Positions 9,571 to 17,788 of a stretch of DNA of 64,000 bases are shown here, one piece after another. How positions within the stretch are numbered: position 1 is the stretch's first letter; every line of letters begins with the position of its first letter. Location: the NCBI GenBank assembly GCA_035308905.1, contig DATGFS010000033.1, forward strand, positions 1 through 64,000, written 5' to 3'. The notes beneath the pieces were generated by a model that was given only the letters and a program-made list of their open reading frames with translations, was not told the DNA's origin and did no database searches. The stretch is from a bacterium (GTDB taxonomy: Bacteria; Sysuimicrobiota; Sysuimicrobiia; Sysuimicrobiales; Segetimicrobiaceae). The translations under genes were made by a program, and so were the position numbers.

Positions 9571-9801
9571 TCAGCCCAGGTATCCGAGGGCGCGGAGCTT
9601 CTCTTTGAGCGCCTCCTCGTCTTCGGGGCTAAACCCGTCGCCGGGGTTGGGATCGTCCGAGAGCACTTCCCCCAACACATACTCAACGTACGCGGCCGGC
9701 GACGCAAACCCGGTCCCTCGAATGCGGGCCTCGATCCGCTCTACGAGGGGCCGGGGTAAGGAGACGGTAATGTACCCTTGACCGTCCGGCTGGTTCATCA
9801 T
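9571..9801 (-). CDS. Small ribbon-helix-helix-like protein
   Basis: 76 residues. The first half, 'ITVSLPRPLVERIEARI' followed by 'SPAAYVEYVLGEVL', matches a ribbon-helix-helix DNA-binding fold (a beta strand then two helices), as in antitoxins and small regulators. The tail 'EALKEKLRALGYLG' resembles the C-terminal tail seen on many sulfatase and AlkP-fold proteins. It leads the operon with the phosphodiesterase (7 bp downstream) and cysC. No toxin gene lies beside it, so a toxin-antitoxin role is not supported. Either of two adjacent ATG codons (9801 or 9798) may start it. It may autoregulate the operon; this is inference. Confidence 0.7.
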   Translation of the reverse strand: MMNQPDGQGYITVSLPRPLVERIEARIRGTGFASPAAYVEYVLGEVLSDDPNPGDGFSPEDEEALKEKLRALGYLG

Positions 9802-9851
9802 GAGCCTCCTCGGGATTGTGTCGCGTTCGCGCGTGGGGATGCCCGGCAGTC

Positions 9852-12056
9852 TTATCCTCCGCTCTGGTCCGCTGATGCTTTGAGCAGGTGGCGCGCGTCG
9901 TCGGCTCCGGGGAAGCTTCCCCCAATCCCGAGCGCCGTGCGCAACTCCCGCCTGGCCTGCGCAAGATTGCCGGTACGATAGTACGCCGCGCCCAGATGGT
10001 AGTGGACGAGCGCGCTATCCGGCCTGCTCCGTACGCCGGCCTGCAGAAGCGGGAGGGCTTGGCCCATCATCCCTTTCTTGTAGTAGACCCAGCCGAGAGT
10101 GTCGGTGATTTCCGGAGAATCCGGCACTGCCGAATGTGCCGCGAGCGCCAGTCGCAGCGCCTTGTCGAGGTCGGCGCCGTCCTGCGCGTAGGACCAAGCC
10201 AGGTTATTCTGCGCCGGCGCCAGCTGCGGGTTGATTCGGAGCGCCTCCTCATAGTCGGTGCGGGCCTTGGCGGTATCGCCCTGCCGGTCGGCGATCATGC
10301 CGAGCATCATGTATCCGGGCGCGTACTGCGGATTCACCCGGACCGCTTCCCGGAACTTGGCGGTCGCCATCGAGTAGGACTTGTCCTGCGCGTACATGGT
10401 CCCGAGCATCACATAGGCCGACAGCGTGTTGGGATCGACCGCGATCGCCTGAAAGTACGCGTCTTCGGCGCGCGTCCGGTCTCCCGCGGCCTGATAGATG
10501 GATCCGAGCAGCGCGTAGAACGCGCCGGTCTTGGGGGTGCGCGCGATCTGTGCCTGCACGCGCTGGAGCGCGAGGCTTCCCCGCTTGGTGTCGATGTAGG
10601 TTTGCGCTTCGGCGGTGAGCGCCGGAACCGAGTCGGGCTGCTGGGCAAGCGCGGTCTCGAACTCGCGAATCGCGTCCTCCGGACGCCCGGCCAGCCGGTA
10701 CGCGGCGCCCAGCCGGAGCAGCATCGGGATATCGTGCGGCACGGCGGTGACCACCCGGCGGTATTGATCAATCGCCTCTGCGTAGTGCCGCTGGCTCACT
10801 AGAAAGTCGCCGATCGTCGCGTGAACCACCGGGCTGTTCGGCGCCACCGATTCCATCGCGCGCAGTTCCGCGGCTGCAGCTTCGGGGTGGCCCTCCTGGA
10901 CGTCGAGTTGCGCCAACGCGAGGCGTGGAGGCAGGGCCGCGGGGTCCAGTTCAGTCGCGCGGACGAACTGCTCCCGCGCCTGCTTACCGTCGTGCTCGGC
11001 AAGGTAGGCGCGACCGAGAAGCAGCCGCGGCACGGCTAATCCGGGTTGGACCGACAACACGAACTGGAACTCCTTGACGGCGGCTGTCGGATCTCCGTCG
11101 GTCAAGAACTGTTGTCCGGCGAGCAGGTGGGCCGTCGGGTCCTGAGGATCGCGCGCCAGAAGTTGCGCCACCTCAGCCTTGGCCTCGGTCCATCGAGCCT
11201 GTCCCATCAGGAGCGTCGCGATCTTCACGCCGGCGGCATCTCCGCCGAACTTGAGAGCCTCTGCCTTGCGGTAGGCTGCGAGCGCGTCGTCGGGTTTCGC
11301 TCGGGCGGCGTTGAGATCCCCAAGCGCGATCAGGAGCGCCGCCTGCTTGGGCATGGTCGCGGACGCGCTAAGGAGTGTCCGTTCCGCGTCGCTCCAGTGA
11401 CCGTGACGGGCCTGGAACTTGGCGAGCGCAATGCTCGCGTCTGGACTTGTCGGAGTCGCCGCAACACCTTGACGGAAGGCCTGTTCTGCCCCGTCGAGGT
11501 CTCCCATGCTCTCCCTGAGCGCTCCCAGAACCGCATAGGCCCCGGCGGGTCGTGGAGTCGCGGCGACGGCCTCCTCGGTTTCGCGAAGTCCGTCGGCGAG
11601 GCGCCCCTCCGCGGCGAAGCTTTGGGCCAGGAGTAGGTGGGCGGCACCGTCATCCGCGTTCTTGGTCAAGACCGCGCGGGCCTGGGTCTCCGCGTCTTGC
11701 GGCCGCTCCAACGCGAGAAGTGCGGTTCCCAGTTGAACATGCGCGTCGAGATTGCTCGGGTCGATTTGCAGGCTCTTGGCGAGCGCGAGCGCGGCCGATC
11801 CGGCGTCGCCGGTCTTCAGGTACGCGACGCCGAGCCTGTAAAAACCGGCGGCGGATCGTGGTCGAAGCAGGATGAGACCGCGCAGCTCCAGGATCGCCTC
11901 CCGGTACTGCTCAGCGGCAAGGGCACGGGTACCCCTGGCCAGGAACCGCGAGGCCCGCGCGTCCGGGCTCTCCCACTGACGCAATCCAAACGCCGCCGCG
12001 ACGACAAGCGCGCCGACGAGCACGAGCGCGATTCGCCTACGCATGAGGCGTGACAC
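9852..12056 (-). CDS. TPR-repeat protein of the exosortase/PEP-CTERM region (PrsT-like)
   Basis: 734 residues. An N-terminal signal or anchor (basic MSRLMRRR, then a hydrophobic segment at about residues 9-24) precedes tandem tetratricopeptide repeats that fill the protein, with recurrent 'AxxxLGxxYxxxGDxxxA' and 'DPxNLxAY' patterns and roughly 18 repeats by eye. Long TPR proteins of this form accompany PEP-CTERM/exosortase loci and may organise polymer export or cell-envelope assembly. A hydrophobic anchor at one end suggests a periplasmic or extracytoplasmic location. It lies directly downstream of a PEP-CTERM gene but behind a strong terminator, so it needs its own promoter. A near-perfect 19-nt palindrome and one copy of the shared 20-nt motif are upstream. 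Confidence 0.85.
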   Translation of the reverse strand: MSRLMRRRIALVLVGALVVAAAFGLRQWESPDARASRFLARGTRALAAEQYREAILELRGLILLRPRSAAGFYRLGVAYLKTGDAGSAALALAKSLQIDPSNLDAHVQLGTALLALERPQDAETQARAVLTKNADDGAAHLLLAQSFAAEGRLADGLRETEEAVAATPRPAGAYAVLGALRESMGDLDGAEQAFRQGVAATPTSPDASIALAKFQARHGHWSDAERTLLSASATMPKQAALLIALGDLNAARAKPDDALAAYRKAEALKFGGDAAGVKIATLLMGQARWTEAKAEVAQLLARDPQDPTAHLLAGQQFLTDGDPTAAVKEFQFVLSVQPGLAVPRLLLGRAYLAEHDGKQAREQFVRATELDPAALPPRLALAQLDVQEGHPEAAAAELRAMESVAPNSPVVHATIGDFLVSQRHYAEAIDQYRRVVTAVPHDIPMLLRLGAAYRLAGRPEDAIREFETALAQQPDSVPALTAEAQTYIDTKRGSLALQRVQAQIARTPKTGAFYALLGSIYQAAGDRTRAEDAYFQAIAVDPNTLSAYVMLGTMYAQDKSYSMATAKFREAVRVNPQYAPGYMMLGMIADRQGDTAKARTDYEEALRINPQLAPAQNNLAWSYAQDGADLDKALRLALAAHSAVPDSPEITDTLGWVYYKKGMMGQALPLLQAGVRSRPDSALVHYHLGAAYYRTGNLAQARRELRTALGIGGSFPGADDARHLLKASADQSGG

Positions 12057-12082
12057 GGTCTGTCATCCCCTCCGAACGAGAA

Positions 12083-12101
12083 TTTGGGAACCGTTTCCAA
12101 A
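12083..12101. promoter_or_regulatory. Operator-like 19-nt palindrome upstream of the TPR gene
   Basis: The sequence TTTGGGAACCGTTTCCAAA pairs at 8 of 9 symmetric positions around a central C. It lies 26-45 nt upstream of the TPR gene start on the minus strand. Read on the minus strand, the core GGAAACGGTTCC resembles the operators of LacI-family regulators (CcpA-type cre sites). The site is seen directly; the class of regulator is inference, and no LacI-family gene is in the window. Confidence 0.45.
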
Positions 12102-12131
12102 ACTAACAGTAGCGCCCCCGGTCTATGACAA

Positions 12132-12151
12132 GCATCCATCGTCTGGTTGAA
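12132..12151 (-). promoter_or_regulatory. Shared 20-nt upstream motif, copy 1
   Basis: Read on the plus strand the copy is GCATCCATCGTCTGGTTGAA; in the direction of transcription it is TTCAACCAGACGATGGATGC. It lies 75 nt upstream of the TPR gene. Two further copies lie at 12972-12991 and 20513-20532, each upstream of a minus-strand gene of the exosortase region. Conserved cores are TTCAA at one end and TGGATG at the other, 8 nt apart. It could be a promoter recognised by an alternative sigma factor or an activator site. Confidence 0.5.
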
Positions 12152-12184
12152 CCGCCCGCATGACTCGGGCAGTTCTTCCCCCAC

Positions 12185-12224
12185 AAAAAGACCCGACCCT
12201 CGCCGCTTCCGGCGAGGGTCGGGT
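12185..12224 (-). terminator. Rho-independent terminator of the first PEP-CTERM gene
   Basis: A perfect 15-bp stem (12191-12205 with 12210-12224) closes a 4-nt loop. On the minus strand it is followed by a CTTTTTG run (12185-12190). It sits 23 bp after the stop codon of the PEP-CTERM gene at 12247 and separates that gene from the TPR gene. Confidence 0.9.
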
Positions 12225-12246
12225 GTCTTCTCGACTGAGCCCTACG

Positions 12247-12882
12247 CTAGGCCGCGTGCCACCGGCGCCGCTGCACGACAAGGCCCAACAGGCCTAGGGC
12301 CCCGGGTCCGAATAGCACCAAGGCACTGGGTTCCGGAGTGACCGCGAGCCCCACATCCACGCTGTTGGCTACGCTGGTGCCGACCAGTACCTTGATCGTC
12401 GGGAAACCGACCGATCCGGTGTCGATGGCCTGCCCGCCGTTAAACTTTGTTGCCGCAAGTGGCGATAGCACCCACGTGCTGTTCGCCATCACGATGGTCG
12501 TTTCAGTCGAGCTGGTGATAATGTTGAGACTGCCGAACGATGTCGCGGTGAAGTTATAACCGGCCCAGGCGCCCGTACCGGTTATCGTGGCCGTGGTGCC
12601 GGCCGCAGTCCCGTTCGTACTGAACGTGAAGTCGAACGGCGACGCGAGGCTGAACTGGGCACCGTTCCAGACGGCGATCCCGCTCGAGCTGTAAGTGGTG
12701 GTTCCGCTCTTGCTCACGACGCCCGTGATCGCTCCGCTGACGCAGGGGGTAGTCGCACTCCCGCTGCTGCAGGAGAAGTCGACGAACGCGCCCGCGTTTG
12801 CGGGAGGGGCCTTCACGCCCAGGAGAATCCCCAGCCCGAGTAGCGCCGCTCCTGCGACAACACCGAACGACAGCAGTTTCAT
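12247..12882 (-). CDS. PEP-CTERM sorting-domain protein 1
   Basis: 211 residues. An N-terminal signal peptide (MKLLSFGVVAGAALLGLGIL, cleavage probably after PPANA) is followed by a Ser/Thr/Gly-rich beta-type domain without recognised catalytic motifs. The C-terminus is a textbook PEP-CTERM signal: 'TPEPSALVLFG', then a Gly/Leu-rich transmembrane stretch, then basic 'VQRRRWHAA'. The exosortase encoded at 13702-14727 should recognise and cleave it. It lies just downstream of epsI and the exosortase on the same strand but after a 145-bp gap holding motif copy 2, so it is probably transcribed separately. It is likely a secreted or surface structural protein tied to the exopolysaccharide. The ligand is unknown. 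Confidence 0.9.
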   Translation of the reverse strand: MKLLSFGVVAGAALLGLGILLGVKAPPANAGAFVDFSCSSGSATTPCVSGAITGVVSKSGTTTYSSSGIAVWNGAQFSLASPFDFTFSTNGTAAGTTATITGTGAWAGYNFTATSFGSLNIITSSTETTIVMANSTWVLSPLAATKFNGGQAIDTGSVGFPTIKVLVGTSVANSVDVGLAVTPEPSALVLFGPGALGLLGLVVQRRRWHAA

Positions 12883-12971
12883 GAATCCTCTCCCGACCGT
12901 TCGGATACTTGCCAGTCCGATTGCACCCGAAATCCCTTTGTAAAGAAGTGTAGCCTAAGTAGATAAAAACA

Positions 12972-12991
12972 CCATCCATCACTGGATTGAA
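12972..12991 (-). promoter_or_regulatory. Shared 20-nt upstream motif, copy 2
   Basis: CCATCCATCACTGGATTGAA on the plus strand, that is TTCAATCCAGTGATGGATGG in the direction of the PEP-CTERM gene, whose start is 89 nt downstream. It keeps the TTCAA and TGGATG cores at the same spacing as copies 1 and 3 but differs in the middle. An AT-rich stretch (GTGTTTTTATCTAC) follows on the minus strand and could be the -10 side of a promoter. Confidence 0.45.
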
Positions 12992-13027
12992 TTTCGCTTG
13001 ACCCGGTAGCGGGCGATGGATTACGGT

Positions 13028-13705
13028 TCATCCCCCGTTCGCGGCCGGGCCGGGGAGTAGCCGACGCAGGGTCGGGAACATCGCTCGCACGAACGCGACC
13101 TCACGCTCGCTTGTCGCCTCGAGCGAACCGCCAATCGGCGCGTTAATCCGGACCAGCGCCTCATCTGTAGCGTGGCGGGTGAAGGCCGTCCAGGCCAGCA
13201 GGCCAATCGCCCGCATCTCGCGCGCGGCGACCTGCCCGTGAATCTGATACCAGTACAGGACTAATTGTTTCTCGTCGCCTTTCTGAATCAGTATTCGGTT
13301 CACCACGATCGCGCCCGGCGCCGCCGCCGGTCCGGACACCGGATCCGCCACAGCGATCGGGATCAGGTCCGAATGCATGATCACCCAACCGGCGCCGGGC
13401 AGGCACACCGCCGGGGAATGGACGCGGGTATCCACGGGCTGGGCGCCATAGTAGGCCACGTAGAACCACAGGCTATCCCGGGCCGCATTCCAGTACTCCC
13501 GCAATAGGTAGTCGTTCACATGCAGGCCGGCAACGACCGCGGGATCGAAGAATTCATCAGATCCCTGCCAGCCGGCGATGCGTATGGGGAATTGCCCGAG
13601 CGGCGCGTTGAGGGCCATCTCGGGCGTCTCGGCGACGGCGCGGACGGCGGCCGCCGTCACGAGCAGTGTGACGATTGCCACGAGCGCCGCCGTGGACCGC
13701 GTCAC
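13028..13705 (-). CDS. epsI: EpsI-type exosortase-associated protein
   Basis: 225 residues, GTG start overlapping the exosortase stop by 4 nt (GTGA), so the two are translationally coupled. One N-terminal membrane segment ('AALVAIVTLLVTAAAVRAVA') precedes an extracytoplasmic domain with the EpsI hallmarks 'LGQFPIRIAGWQGSD', 'YLLREYWN', 'WFYVAYYGAQ', 'HSPAVCLPGAGWVI' and 'VLYWYQIHG'. In many genomes this domain is fused to the C-terminus of the exosortase; here it is a separate gene. EpsI is needed in some methanolan-type exopolysaccharide systems, and its biochemical role is unsettled. An in-frame extension to 13930 is open but lies inside the exosortase gene and is rejected. Confidence 0.9.
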   Translation of the reverse strand: MTRSTAALVAIVTLLVTAAAVRAVAETPEMALNAPLGQFPIRIAGWQGSDEFFDPAVVAGLHVNDYLLREYWNAARDSLWFYVAYYGAQPVDTRVHSPAVCLPGAGWVIMHSDLIPIAVADPVSGPAAAPGAIVVNRILIQKGDEKQLVLYWYQIHGQVAAREMRAIGLLAWTAFTRHATDEALVRINAPIGGSLEATSEREVAFVRAMFPTLRRLLPGPAANGG

Positions 13706-14727
13706 GAGAGCGCTCCGCCCGGTCGCATCCGCGGCAGCAAGCACTCGGTTCCGGCCAGCAATCCGAATGCTACGAGGAAGATGACCCAGCCCGAAAACAT
13801 GTGATAGAAGCCGCGACCGGCCTGCGCACCGAAGAGTTGAACCAAGACCCCCGTGGTCGCGATCCTGGCCGCGTTCGCGATAATCGCGATAGGAATGGCT
13901 GCGAGCGTGAGGGCGAGGCGTTCCTGCCATGTCTTCCGCTTGAGGTAGGCGAAGAAGGCGGCGAGGGCGAGCAGCGCCACGAGCGAGCGGATACCGCTGC
14001 AGGCCTCCGTGACCTCGAGTCGTATTGTCGGCAAATCGATGATGTTGCCGTCGCGCAGCACCGGTACGTTCATGAGATCCAGGGCGGTCGTGGCCGTTCG
14101 AGCCGCCAGCAGTTGGAGCGGAAAGGCGACGATATTGAGGAGCGGCACGGGCAGTGGAATCATGAACAGCAGGTAGGCGAGGGGAAACGCCGCCAACCGG
14201 AACACCTGGGGGCCGTAGAGGAAAGCGACCAGTCCTGCGAGCGAAATGACAAGCGACAGGCGCGACGGGTATCCGAATGTGGCTGCTTGCCCGAGGATGA
14301 ACACGACTGTCCCGGTCAGGAGCAAGACGAAGGCGGCGGGGGCCACGCGCGCGGTGGCTCGCCGGAGCTGGTCGCGTCTCTCCCAGATAAGATACGCTGA
14401 GAGAAACGGGATCAGGAACCCGTGGGACGCGTTATCGTCCGAGCGCCATTGCAGCACGAGGTCCCAAATAGTTCGGGCGTACAGAATAGCCAGCGCGCCG
14501 GCCACACCCGCAACCCACGCGGCAGCCACAGCCTGGCGTCCCCGCGCCGCAGCGGCTCCCGCCCTGAGCGCCGCGAGCTCTCCTCGCACGATGATGCCGA
14601 TACCGGCGCCTCCCCTTCGGCGACCGCCCGGATGCTCGTACCAATACACTGTAGCCAAAACAGCCGCTGCGTTTCCTCCATCATGCGATGGGTTCCGGGG
14701 CGTCTGAGCAGTCACGGCGCCCCCCAT
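13702..14727 (-). CDS. Exosortase (XrtA-like transmembrane cysteine protease)
   Basis: Up to 341 residues, with about eight membrane segments. All three catalytic elements are present: the Cys of 'EACSGIRSL' (about residue 243), the Arg of 'NAARIATTG' and the His of 'GRGFYHMFSGW'. The enzyme sorts PEP-CTERM proteins at the outer face of the inner membrane by cleaving at or near the PEP motif. The first 50 or so residues are low-complexity and lack homology-like character, so the real start may be a GTG near residue 48 ('VRGELAAL'). epsI follows with a 4-nt overlap. Two PEP-CTERM substrates (12247-12882 and 17789-18421) are nearby. The divergent PIG-L gene starts 70 bp away. Confidence 0.94.
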   Translation of the reverse strand: MGGAVTAQTPRNPSHDGGNAAAVLATVYWYEHPGGRRRGGAGIGIIVRGELAALRAGAAAARGRQAVAAAWVAGVAGALAILYARTIWDLVLQWRSDDNASHGFLIPFLSAYLIWERRDQLRRATARVAPAAFVLLLTGTVVFILGQAATFGYPSRLSLVISLAGLVAFLYGPQVFRLAAFPLAYLLFMIPLPVPLLNIVAFPLQLLAARTATTALDLMNVPVLRDGNIIDLPTIRLEVTEACSGIRSLVALLALAAFFAYLKRKTWQERLALTLAAIPIAIIANAARIATTGVLVQLFGAQAGRGFYHMFSGWVIFLVAFGLLAGTECLLPRMRPGGALS

Positions 14728-14797
14728 CTCATTCGATGAATTCCGTCGCTTGATGGAGGGTCGTGCGGCGATCCGAGGCTTATAGTCGGCTTAAATC

Positions 14798-15628
14798 ATG
14801 GCCAAGAGCCCTTCTTTCTTGAACGGCAACGGCCATCGCAGGATGGGCGTGGCCGAGCCACACTCGCCCGCTTCCCGTAACGGGTTTAGCCGGCCGCAGC
14901 CCGAGGCGCGAGTCGCGCGCGAATTCTGGGGGCGGCAGCGGTTGCTCGTGATCGCGCCCCACGCGGACGACGAAGCCTACGGCTGCGCCGGAACGATTGC
15001 CAAGATAAAGGCCTGCGGTGGCCAAGCGTACGTGATCGTCGCGTCGGTCGGCGATTTACAACATTACAACGGAAACGGCAACCGCCGCAGCGTGTCGGCG
15101 AAGACGCGGGCGGCGGAACTCGAGGCGTCGATGCGGCTCCTCGGTGTCGACGGGTATGAGATCCTGTTTACCGACAGCCAATCGCACCTGCGGTTGGATG
15201 CCGTTCCCCAGCGGGATCTCATCGGCAGTCTGGAGCGAGATGCGACCTACGCCCTCGACAAGGTGCGCCCGACGATGGTCATCCTGCCGGCACCCTCATT
15301 CAATCAGGACCACGTCGCCCTATTCACAGCGGGACTGGCCGCCTGCCGGCCGCGCTTGCGCGCACACAAACCGTTCGCGGACCTCGTCCTCGTGAGCGAC
15401 GCCCCCCAGCTGGGGTGGCGCCCCGAGCCGTTCCGGCCCGATTTTTACGTCGACATCAGCGAGTACCTAGGGTTCAAACTCGACGCCCTGGGCTGTCACG
15501 CATCCCAGGTGCGGCACTTTCCGGACCTCGGCAGCCTCCCAGCGCTCGAATCCCTCGCGCGCCTGCGGGGCGCGGAAATCGGCGTGCAGGCGGCCGAGGC
15601 CTATGAGTGTCACCGCATCGTGCTGTGA
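14798..15628 (+). CDS. PIG-L/LmbE-family deacetylase
   Basis: 276 residues. 'LLVIAPHADDEAYGCAGT' holds the zinc-binding PHxDDE motif, with later 'SFNQDHVALF' giving the third metal-ligand region. Members remove N-acetyl groups from amino sugars such as GlcNAc conjugates. About 45 residues of polar sequence precede the domain. The gene overlaps the following DegT aminotransferase by a GTGA junction. The pair suggests synthesis or trimming of an amino sugar for the exopolysaccharide. It diverges from the exosortase gene. The family is firm, the substrate inferred. Confidence 0.88.
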   Translation: MAKSPSFLNGNGHRRMGVAEPHSPASRNGFSRPQPEARVAREFWGRQRLLVIAPHADDEAYGCAGTIAKIKACGGQAYVIVASVGDLQHYNGNGNRRSVSAKTRAAELEASMRLLGVDGYEILFTDSQSHLRLDAVPQRDLIGSLERDATYALDKVRPTMVILPAPSFNQDHVALFTAGLAACRPRLRAHKPFADLVLVSDAPQLGWRPEPFRPDFYVDISEYLGFKLDALGCHASQVRHFPDLGSLPALESLARLRGAEIGVQAAEAYECHRIVL

Positions 15629-16734
15629 TCCCGCATTCGCGCCCGACGATTGAGCAGGCCGACATCGAGGCGGTAACCGATGTGCTTCGTTCTGGTCGGT
15701 TGGTTCAGGGTGAGCAGGTGGCCCGATTCGAGGCCGCCGTCGCCGCGGCGCTGGGCCGGCGCGGCGGCGTGGCGACGAGCTCGGGGACCAGTGCCCTCCA
15801 CTTGGCCCTTCTGGCGCTCGGGGTCGGTCGCGGCGACGAGGTGATCATGCCGTCGTACACATGTGTAGCCGTGTTGCAGGCGGCCCACTACGTCGGCGCG
15901 ACCCCGCGGCTGGCGGAGATCGACCCCGATACCTACAGTCTCGAGCCCGAGGATGTGCGGCGCCGCCTCAGCCGCCGGACACGTGCGATCATCGCGCCGC
16001 ATATGTTCGGGCTGCCGGCCGATGTCACGGCGTTGCGCACGTTCGGCGTTCCGGTAATCGAGGATTGCGCACAGGCGTTTGGGGCGAGCGTGGATGGGCG
16101 GCCGGCGGGAAGCATGGGGACCGTCGCCGTCTGCTCTTTCTATGCGACGAAGGTGCTGGCGACAGGAGAAGGCGGGATGGTGGTCGCCGACTCCGAGGTG
16201 CTGCTCAACAGAATCCGCGATCTCCGTGACTACGACGGGCGCTACGCGCTCGCTGTGCACTACAATTACAAGATGACCGATTTCGCGGCCGCGTTGGGTC
16301 TGAGCCAGCTCCGGCGCCTTCCGGCGTTTCTCGCGAGGCGGCGCGCCCTCGCCGCCCGCTACGATGCGTGTCTGGAGGGTCTGCCGCTTCGGCTCCCGAT
16401 CGCTCCGCCGGGGCGCGGGCACATCTTTCTCCGCTACGTCATTGGAGTCGATCACCCGTCTCGCCTCGCCCGGCGATTGGGTTCGCGAGGAATCGAGAGC
16501 AAACTGCCCGTGTTTCGGCCGCTCCACCACTACTTACGGAGACGAGGCTTTCCCACGACGGATGCGGCCATGCAATCCGCGCTCTCGCTTCCGATCTATC
16601 CGTCCCTGCCCGACGGGGACGTGGACGTGATCGCCGGTGCGGTGCGGGCGGAACTCGCATTGTTGGACGGAGACGCCAGGCAGTCCCTACCGCATGGCAG
16701 CGGTCGCGGCGTGGAAGCGGTTGTCGGTGCGTAG
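15625..16734 (+). CDS. DegT/DnrJ/EryC1 sugar aminotransferase
   Basis: 369 residues from the GTG at 15625, which gives the family-typical start 'IPHSRPTIEQADIEAV' and a GTGA overlap with the PIG-L gene; a GTG at 15607 is in frame and possible. The PLP fold is clear: 'SSGTSALHLALLALGVG', 'MPSYTCVA', 'VIEDCAQAFGA', and the PLP lysine in 'SFYATKVLATGEGG'. Such enzymes transfer an amino group from glutamate to a nucleotide-linked keto-sugar. Together with the deacetylase it points to an amino sugar in the surface polymer. It ends 52 bp from the convergent response regulator gene. Confidence 0.92.
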   Translation: MIPHSRPTIEQADIEAVTDVLRSGRLVQGEQVARFEAAVAAALGRRGGVATSSGTSALHLALLALGVGRGDEVIMPSYTCVAVLQAAHYVGATPRLAEIDPDTYSLEPEDVRRRLSRRTRAIIAPHMFGLPADVTALRTFGVPVIEDCAQAFGASVDGRPAGSMGTVAVCSFYATKVLATGEGGMVVADSEVLLNRIRDLRDYDGRYALAVHYNYKMTDFAAALGLSQLRRLPAFLARRRALAARYDACLEGLPLRLPIAPPGRGHIFLRYVIGVDHPSRLARRLGSRGIESKLPVFRPLHHYLRRRGFPTTDAAMQSALSLPIYPSLPDGDVDVIAGAVRAELALLDGDARQSLPHGSGRGVEAVVGA

Positions 16735-16786
16735 GCGGCCGGGGTCAATTGACCTCGGTGACTCGGCCGACGGCGACAATCCGCGA

Positions 16787-17449
16787 TTATGGCGCGATCT
16801 CGAGGAGTTTTTGCTCGACGGTGACGGCCACCGCCTGGGCCCGGTTGCTCGTGCGGAGCCGGCGGTAGATCGAGCGCAGATGGGTTTTCACCGTGGACTC
16901 CGACAGGAACAGCCGCCGGCCGATCAGCTTGTCGCTGAGGCCGTCCACAAGAGCGGCGAGCACGTCGACCTCTCGCTGTGTCAACCCAAAGACGCGCGCG
17001 GCGTTGCAGATGTCGGCGGCCGGCTTCGCTGTCGAGAAGTACTGCAAGATCTGTTTGGAAATCGTCGGGCTGATCATCGCGCTGCCCGCGTGAATCGCCC
17101 GTATGGCGGCGACGAGGTCGTGAGGGGTGATATCCTTGAGGATGTAACCCGACGCCCCAGCCTCGGCCGCTCTGCGGAACAGTTTTTGGTCGGCGTGGGC
17201 GGTGAGTACGAGCACTGCGGTCTGCGGAAAGCGCTCTCGGATGATTTTCGTGACCGTGGCGCCGTCTTCGCCGTTCATCATCATATCCATGAGCACAAGA
17301 TCCGGCCGCAGCGCCGCGACTCTTTCGACCGCCTGGTGACCGTTGACTGCTTCGCCGACCACTTGGATATCCGGTTCCGGCTTCAGGATGGCCTTGAGCC
17401 CCGACAAGATGATGGTCTGATCATCGGTGATCACCACACGGATCGCCAT
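16787..17449 (-). CDS. NarL/LuxR-type response regulator
   Basis: 220 residues. The receiver domain has acidic residues 9-10 ('TDDQ'), the phospho-acceptor Asp in 'LVLMDMMMNG' (about residue 55), and 'VLTAHA' and 'GYILKD' of the switch region. The C-terminal helix-turn-helix is of the LuxR type, with 'LTQREVDVLAALVDGLSDKLIGRRL' and 'SESTVKTHLRSIYRRL'. It is the only response regulator in the exosortase region. A possible partner is the degenerate NarL-type kinase at 20553-21458, four genes away. Classical PEP-CTERM loci often use a sigma-54-type PrsR regulator instead; that type is absent here. Confidence 0.93.
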   Translation of the reverse strand: MAIRVVITDDQTIILSGLKAILKPEPDIQVVGEAVNGHQAVERVAALRPDLVLMDMMMNGEDGATVTKIIRERFPQTAVLVLTAHADQKLFRRAAEAGASGYILKDITPHDLVAAIRAIHAGSAMISPTISKQILQYFSTAKPAADICNAARVFGLTQREVDVLAALVDGLSDKLIGRRLFLSESTVKTHLRSIYRRLRTSNRAQAVAVTVEQKLLEIAP

Positions 17450-17788
17450 GTCCGTTCACTCGCTCCTAGTTCGTGGTGAAGCGCCGAGCCCGTCGATCGG
17501 TGTGCGTCGACATGCGGCAGTTGTTGCGAGTTGTCGCCCGTGACAGGGGTCAGCTTGTGACTCCACCGCGCGGGTGGAGGCCATATTTATGACACCATCA
17601 TCAGATTTACCTGCCGGTCCTCGAACGGCCAAAATCTCCTAGTATTTTGTTTAACTGTTCGCGTTGTCCGCAGATGCGATCGTATGTTCGGTAGACGCTA
17701 AAATCCATACGAAAGATTGACGACATTTGACGGCTGGGTTTGCTAATTTTGGGTTGTTTGGCTAACGCCAAAGCGCAGGAGTGCGACC
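17450..17788. other. 339-bp divergent intergenic region with two small hairpins
   Basis: This AT-richer gap lies between the response regulator (minus) and the second PEP-CTERM gene (plus). It holds a 7-bp hairpin (17561-17567 with 17573-17579), and a 6-bp hairpin TTTGGC-TAAC-GCCAAA (17757-17772) that ends 4 nt before the AGGAG ribosome-binding site at 17777-17781. The latter could hinder ribosome access to the PEP-CTERM message. No open frame with coding character and no convincing -35/-10 pair were seen. Confidence 0.5.

Noticed and set aside
9571-9801. Toxin-antitoxin module around the ribbon-helix-helix protein
   Set aside because: No small toxin gene is adjacent; both neighbours are metabolic enzymes or a long TPR protein.
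16743-16754. Perfect 12-nt palindrome GGTCAATTGACC
   Set aside because: It lies between convergent gene ends, not in a promoter region, and has no loop for a terminator. Probably chance.
17450-17788. Possible riboswitch upstream of PEP-CTERM gene 2 (c-di-GMP type)
   Set aside because: Only two short hairpins are seen. The conserved GEMM-I core sequences are not present.
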